Of a stretch of DNA of 33,851 nt, positions 32,193 through 33,851 are shown in pieces (the first letter of the stretch is position 1; each line of letters begins with the position of its first letter). The position numbers and the translations under genes were made by a program. The notes beneath the pieces were generated by a model, which saw only the letters and a list, made by a program, of their open reading frames with translations, was not told where the DNA came from and did no database searches. Source of the DNA: Terrisporobacter othiniensis (GTDB taxonomy: Bacteria > Bacillota > Clostridia > Peptostreptococcales > Peptostreptococcaceae); contig NZ_JWHR01000164.1 of the NCBI RefSeq assembly GCF_000808015.1, forward strand, positions 1-33,851, read 5' to 3'.

Positions 32193-32978
32193 TCAGTTTA
32201 TAAGGGCATCTTTTCTAGGAACAGTTCTTTGGTATTTTACATCAGGATAACCAATCACTAGACATGAAGATAACAACTTGCTATCTTTTATACAAAGTAA
32301 ATCTAAAATTTCTTTGTTATCTTGAGATGATATCAATAAAAATCCACTAAAAAAGTTCCATGTTTGAAGAAGCTAAACCGCCATTTATAGGATTAGGTGT
32401 AGTTATAAATATTGCAAGAGGGGCATTGAAGAATAATTTACCATTTTTTTTCGGATCTTTTTATACATCTCATAGGAGTAAATCCACATTCTATCATATC
32501 TTTCTAAATGAGAAGTTTCAGGCGTTAAGTTTGATAAAATAGCTTCACCTTTTTTTCTTAAACTTTCATAAGCTAAGTCTCTTAATTCACCAAGTTTATC
32601 AGTAACTACTGTATAAGATACATCCTGACTATTTGTTGAAGTTTGAGTATATCTACCAGCATCTATTATTTTTAAGATTTTTTCTTTTTCTATTTCTTTA
32701 TTTTTAAATTTTCTAACGCTTCTTCTATATTTTATAAAGTTTAAAAGATTATCTGCTTCTACTGAAAAACTATTCTTATCATAAGGGATTACTTCATCCA
32801 TATTATAATCATCAGTTGATGCAGCATCCACTGGACATATGGCAATACAGTGTCCACATTTTATACAGTTTTCATTATTTATCTCAGCGTTGTCTTGTTT
32901 TAGTGAGATAGTAGAAGTTGGGAAATCTTTTATACATTGTGTACAGGCTATACATTTTTCTTTGTTTATTTTAAACAT
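32193..32978 (-). pseudogene. Broken ferredoxin-nitroreductase fusion gene
   Basis: The intact ancestor would be a ~270-aa flavin nitroreductase with an N-terminal two-cluster ferredoxin domain. What remains reads 191 aa from ATG 32978 (MFKINKEKCIACTQC). Three defects are visible. (1) The fourth cysteine of the first cluster is replaced: CIACTQCIKDFP has F where C is expected, while the second motif CIKCGHCIAICP is intact. (2) A run of eight A (32444-32451 as T) lacks one base, shifting the frame into a stop soon after. In the other frame the protein continues as KLFFNAPLAIFITTPNPING. (3) After SNMELF the expected VDA-GLGT segment is missing and the frame changes again to FSGFLLISSQDNKEILDLL, running to a proper stop at 32193. 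Confidence 0.85.
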
Positions 32979-32998
32979 TTTAATAGCATCCTTTAGTT

Positions 32999-33817
32999 TT
33001 ATTTACTATTTATCCAAGATATAACATAAGTAAATTTACTATCTTGATCTTTTATAGAACTAAGTGATGTAAATTCACCACTTATATTTTTATCCATAGC
33101 AGATAAGTGAAAATGACAAAGGCCTATACCTATGTCTATTTTATTTAATTCTTTAGCACTACTTAGATAGAAGTGTATATTATCATCATATTTTAAGATT
33201 CTCCAAGGTTGTTTATTAATAGCTGATGGTGCAAAACGCAACATTTCAAGTGGTTCAAAATATTTACCTGCATTACTATTTGTAAGTGGTGTATTAAAGT
33301 TTTTATAAAAACATATTTCTGAAAAATCTTTACGCTTTTTACTATTATCACCAAATAAAGTAGCTATAAGTGATTTTTTACCACCTTCATATCCTACTGG
33401 TGAAACAATTGGTAAAATTTCTTTTTCATTTAAACTCATAGCTTTGGCAAACTCACCTTTATTAAAAGTACCACCAAGCCATACGGTACCTAGTTCTAGA
33501 GAAGTGCAGTATAATATAACTTTTTCTAAAGCGTATCCTAAGGCAATTAAAGATAAATCATCCTTTTCACAAACAGCTGTTAAGAAATAATTAGCACCTT
33601 TTATCACGCCATAAGTTCCAAGTTTTAATTCTTTATTTGAATTATCTTTCCTTATTAATTTAATTCTTATTTTTTGATTAAAAGTATTTTCCACCTTGCT
33701 AATGAAGTTTTCAATTTTATTTATTATTTCTTCAGATAGAGGTGAATTATCATAGTTTCTAACAGAATTTCTAATTTTTATTAATTCATCTACTGGTCTA
33801 TTAAACATATTACTCAT
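32999..33817 (-). CDS. Nitroreductase-family flavoprotein (TM1586-like)
   Basis: 272 aa. The FMN-binding start PVDELIKIRNSVRNYDNSPLSEEIINKIE is typical of nitroreductases, and LGTVWLGGTFNKGEFAKAM is the central motif. The C-terminal segment RFAPSAINKQPWRILK followed by DIGIGLCHFHLSA marks the two-lobed TM1586-type subgroup, in which one chain holds both halves of the site. It probably uses FMN and NAD(P)H; the substrate is unknown. AGGAGGT precedes ATG 33817. The broken nitroreductase follows 20 nt downstream and formed an operon with it. No lesion is visible in this one. Confidence 0.85.
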   Translation of the reverse strand: MSNMFNRPVDELIKIRNSVRNYDNSPLSEEIINKIENFISKVENTFNQKIRIKLIRKDNSNKELKLGTYGVIKGANYFLTAVCEKDDLSLIALGYALEKVILYCTSLELGTVWLGGTFNKGEFAKAMSLNEKEILPIVSPVGYEGGKKSLIATLFGDNSKKRKDFSEICFYKNFNTPLTNSNAGKYFEPLEMLRFAPSAINKQPWRILKYDDNIHFYLSSAKELNKIDIGIGLCHFHLSAMDKNISGEFTSLSSIKDQDSKFTYVISWINSK

Positions 33818-33851
33818 TAAAATACCTCCTAAAATAAATTGACATTTATAT

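Noticed and set aside
32360..32542. Plus-strand small reading frame over the broken nitroreductase
   Set aside because: No ribosome binding site; it is opposite clear nitroreductase sequence.

Overview
The window is AT-rich throughout and reads as a chromosomal segment of a low-GC Gram-positive anaerobe of the Clostridia (Clostridium sensu lato or Peptostreptococcaceae). The evidence is the base composition, strong AGGAGG-type ribosome binding sites with occasional TTG/GTG starts, an [FeFe]-hydrogenase maturase (HydE), a rubredoxin, a fused 2-hydroxyacyl-CoA dehydratase activase, DegV and a queuine-salvage operon of the type described in Clostridioides difficile. I cannot name the species from sequence alone. 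No phage, plasmid or transposase gene is visible.

Layout. 1-1.1 kb: initiator tRNA-fMet and a pentapeptide-repeat protein. 1.1-3.6 kb: a gene remnant, then a MerR regulator divergent from a MATE efflux pump. 4-8.3 kb: one giant activase/dehydratase-like protein. 8.4-9.8 kb: a HEPN-domain protein whose last codons lie inside a dispersed repeat. 9.8-11.3 kb: an ArsC/Spx-like protein and HydE. 11.4-13.4 kb: a YtrA-type GntR regulator with an ABC exporter. 13.4-16.4 kb: two tandem near-duplicate amino-acid permeases on the minus strand. 16.7-20.8 kb: alanine racemase, LarE, a THUMP rRNA methyltransferase and a Lys/Glu-rich disordered protein. 21.1-25.3 kb: HD hydrolase, lipoprotein, response regulator and sensor kinase in one unit. 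25.4-28.1 kb: PP2C-like phosphatase, glycosyltransferase and cytidine deaminase. 28.1-30.8 kb: repeats, then a preQ1-I riboswitch controlling queK-queT-queL. 30.8-31.9 kb: DegV behind a double palindrome. 31.9-33.8 kb (minus strand): rubredoxin, a broken ferredoxin-nitroreductase gene and an intact nitroreductase-family gene.

The best-supported functional unit is the queuine salvage operon: QueK should release queuine from queuosine, QueT should be the membrane specificity subunit of an ECF importer, and QueL should cut queuine back to preQ1. The leader carries a recognisable preQ1-I aptamer plus complementary segments that predict translational shut-off of queK when preQ1 is bound, which is end-product feedback.

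The most unusual structural signal is a dispersed ~50-70 bp repeat present four times (9756, 20860, 28111, 28180). It folds as a hairpin, and two copies differ by paired base changes that keep the stem. Copies sit just behind genes: one supplies the last codons and stop of the HEPN gene, and another splits the stem of a transcription terminator. Other items worth attention are a HEPN RNase-like protein with an RX4H motif, a radical SAM QueL with CX4CX2C spacing, a LarE with three candidate cluster cysteines, a possible gene-conversion tract in the tandem permeases, and a multiply broken nitroreductase gene.
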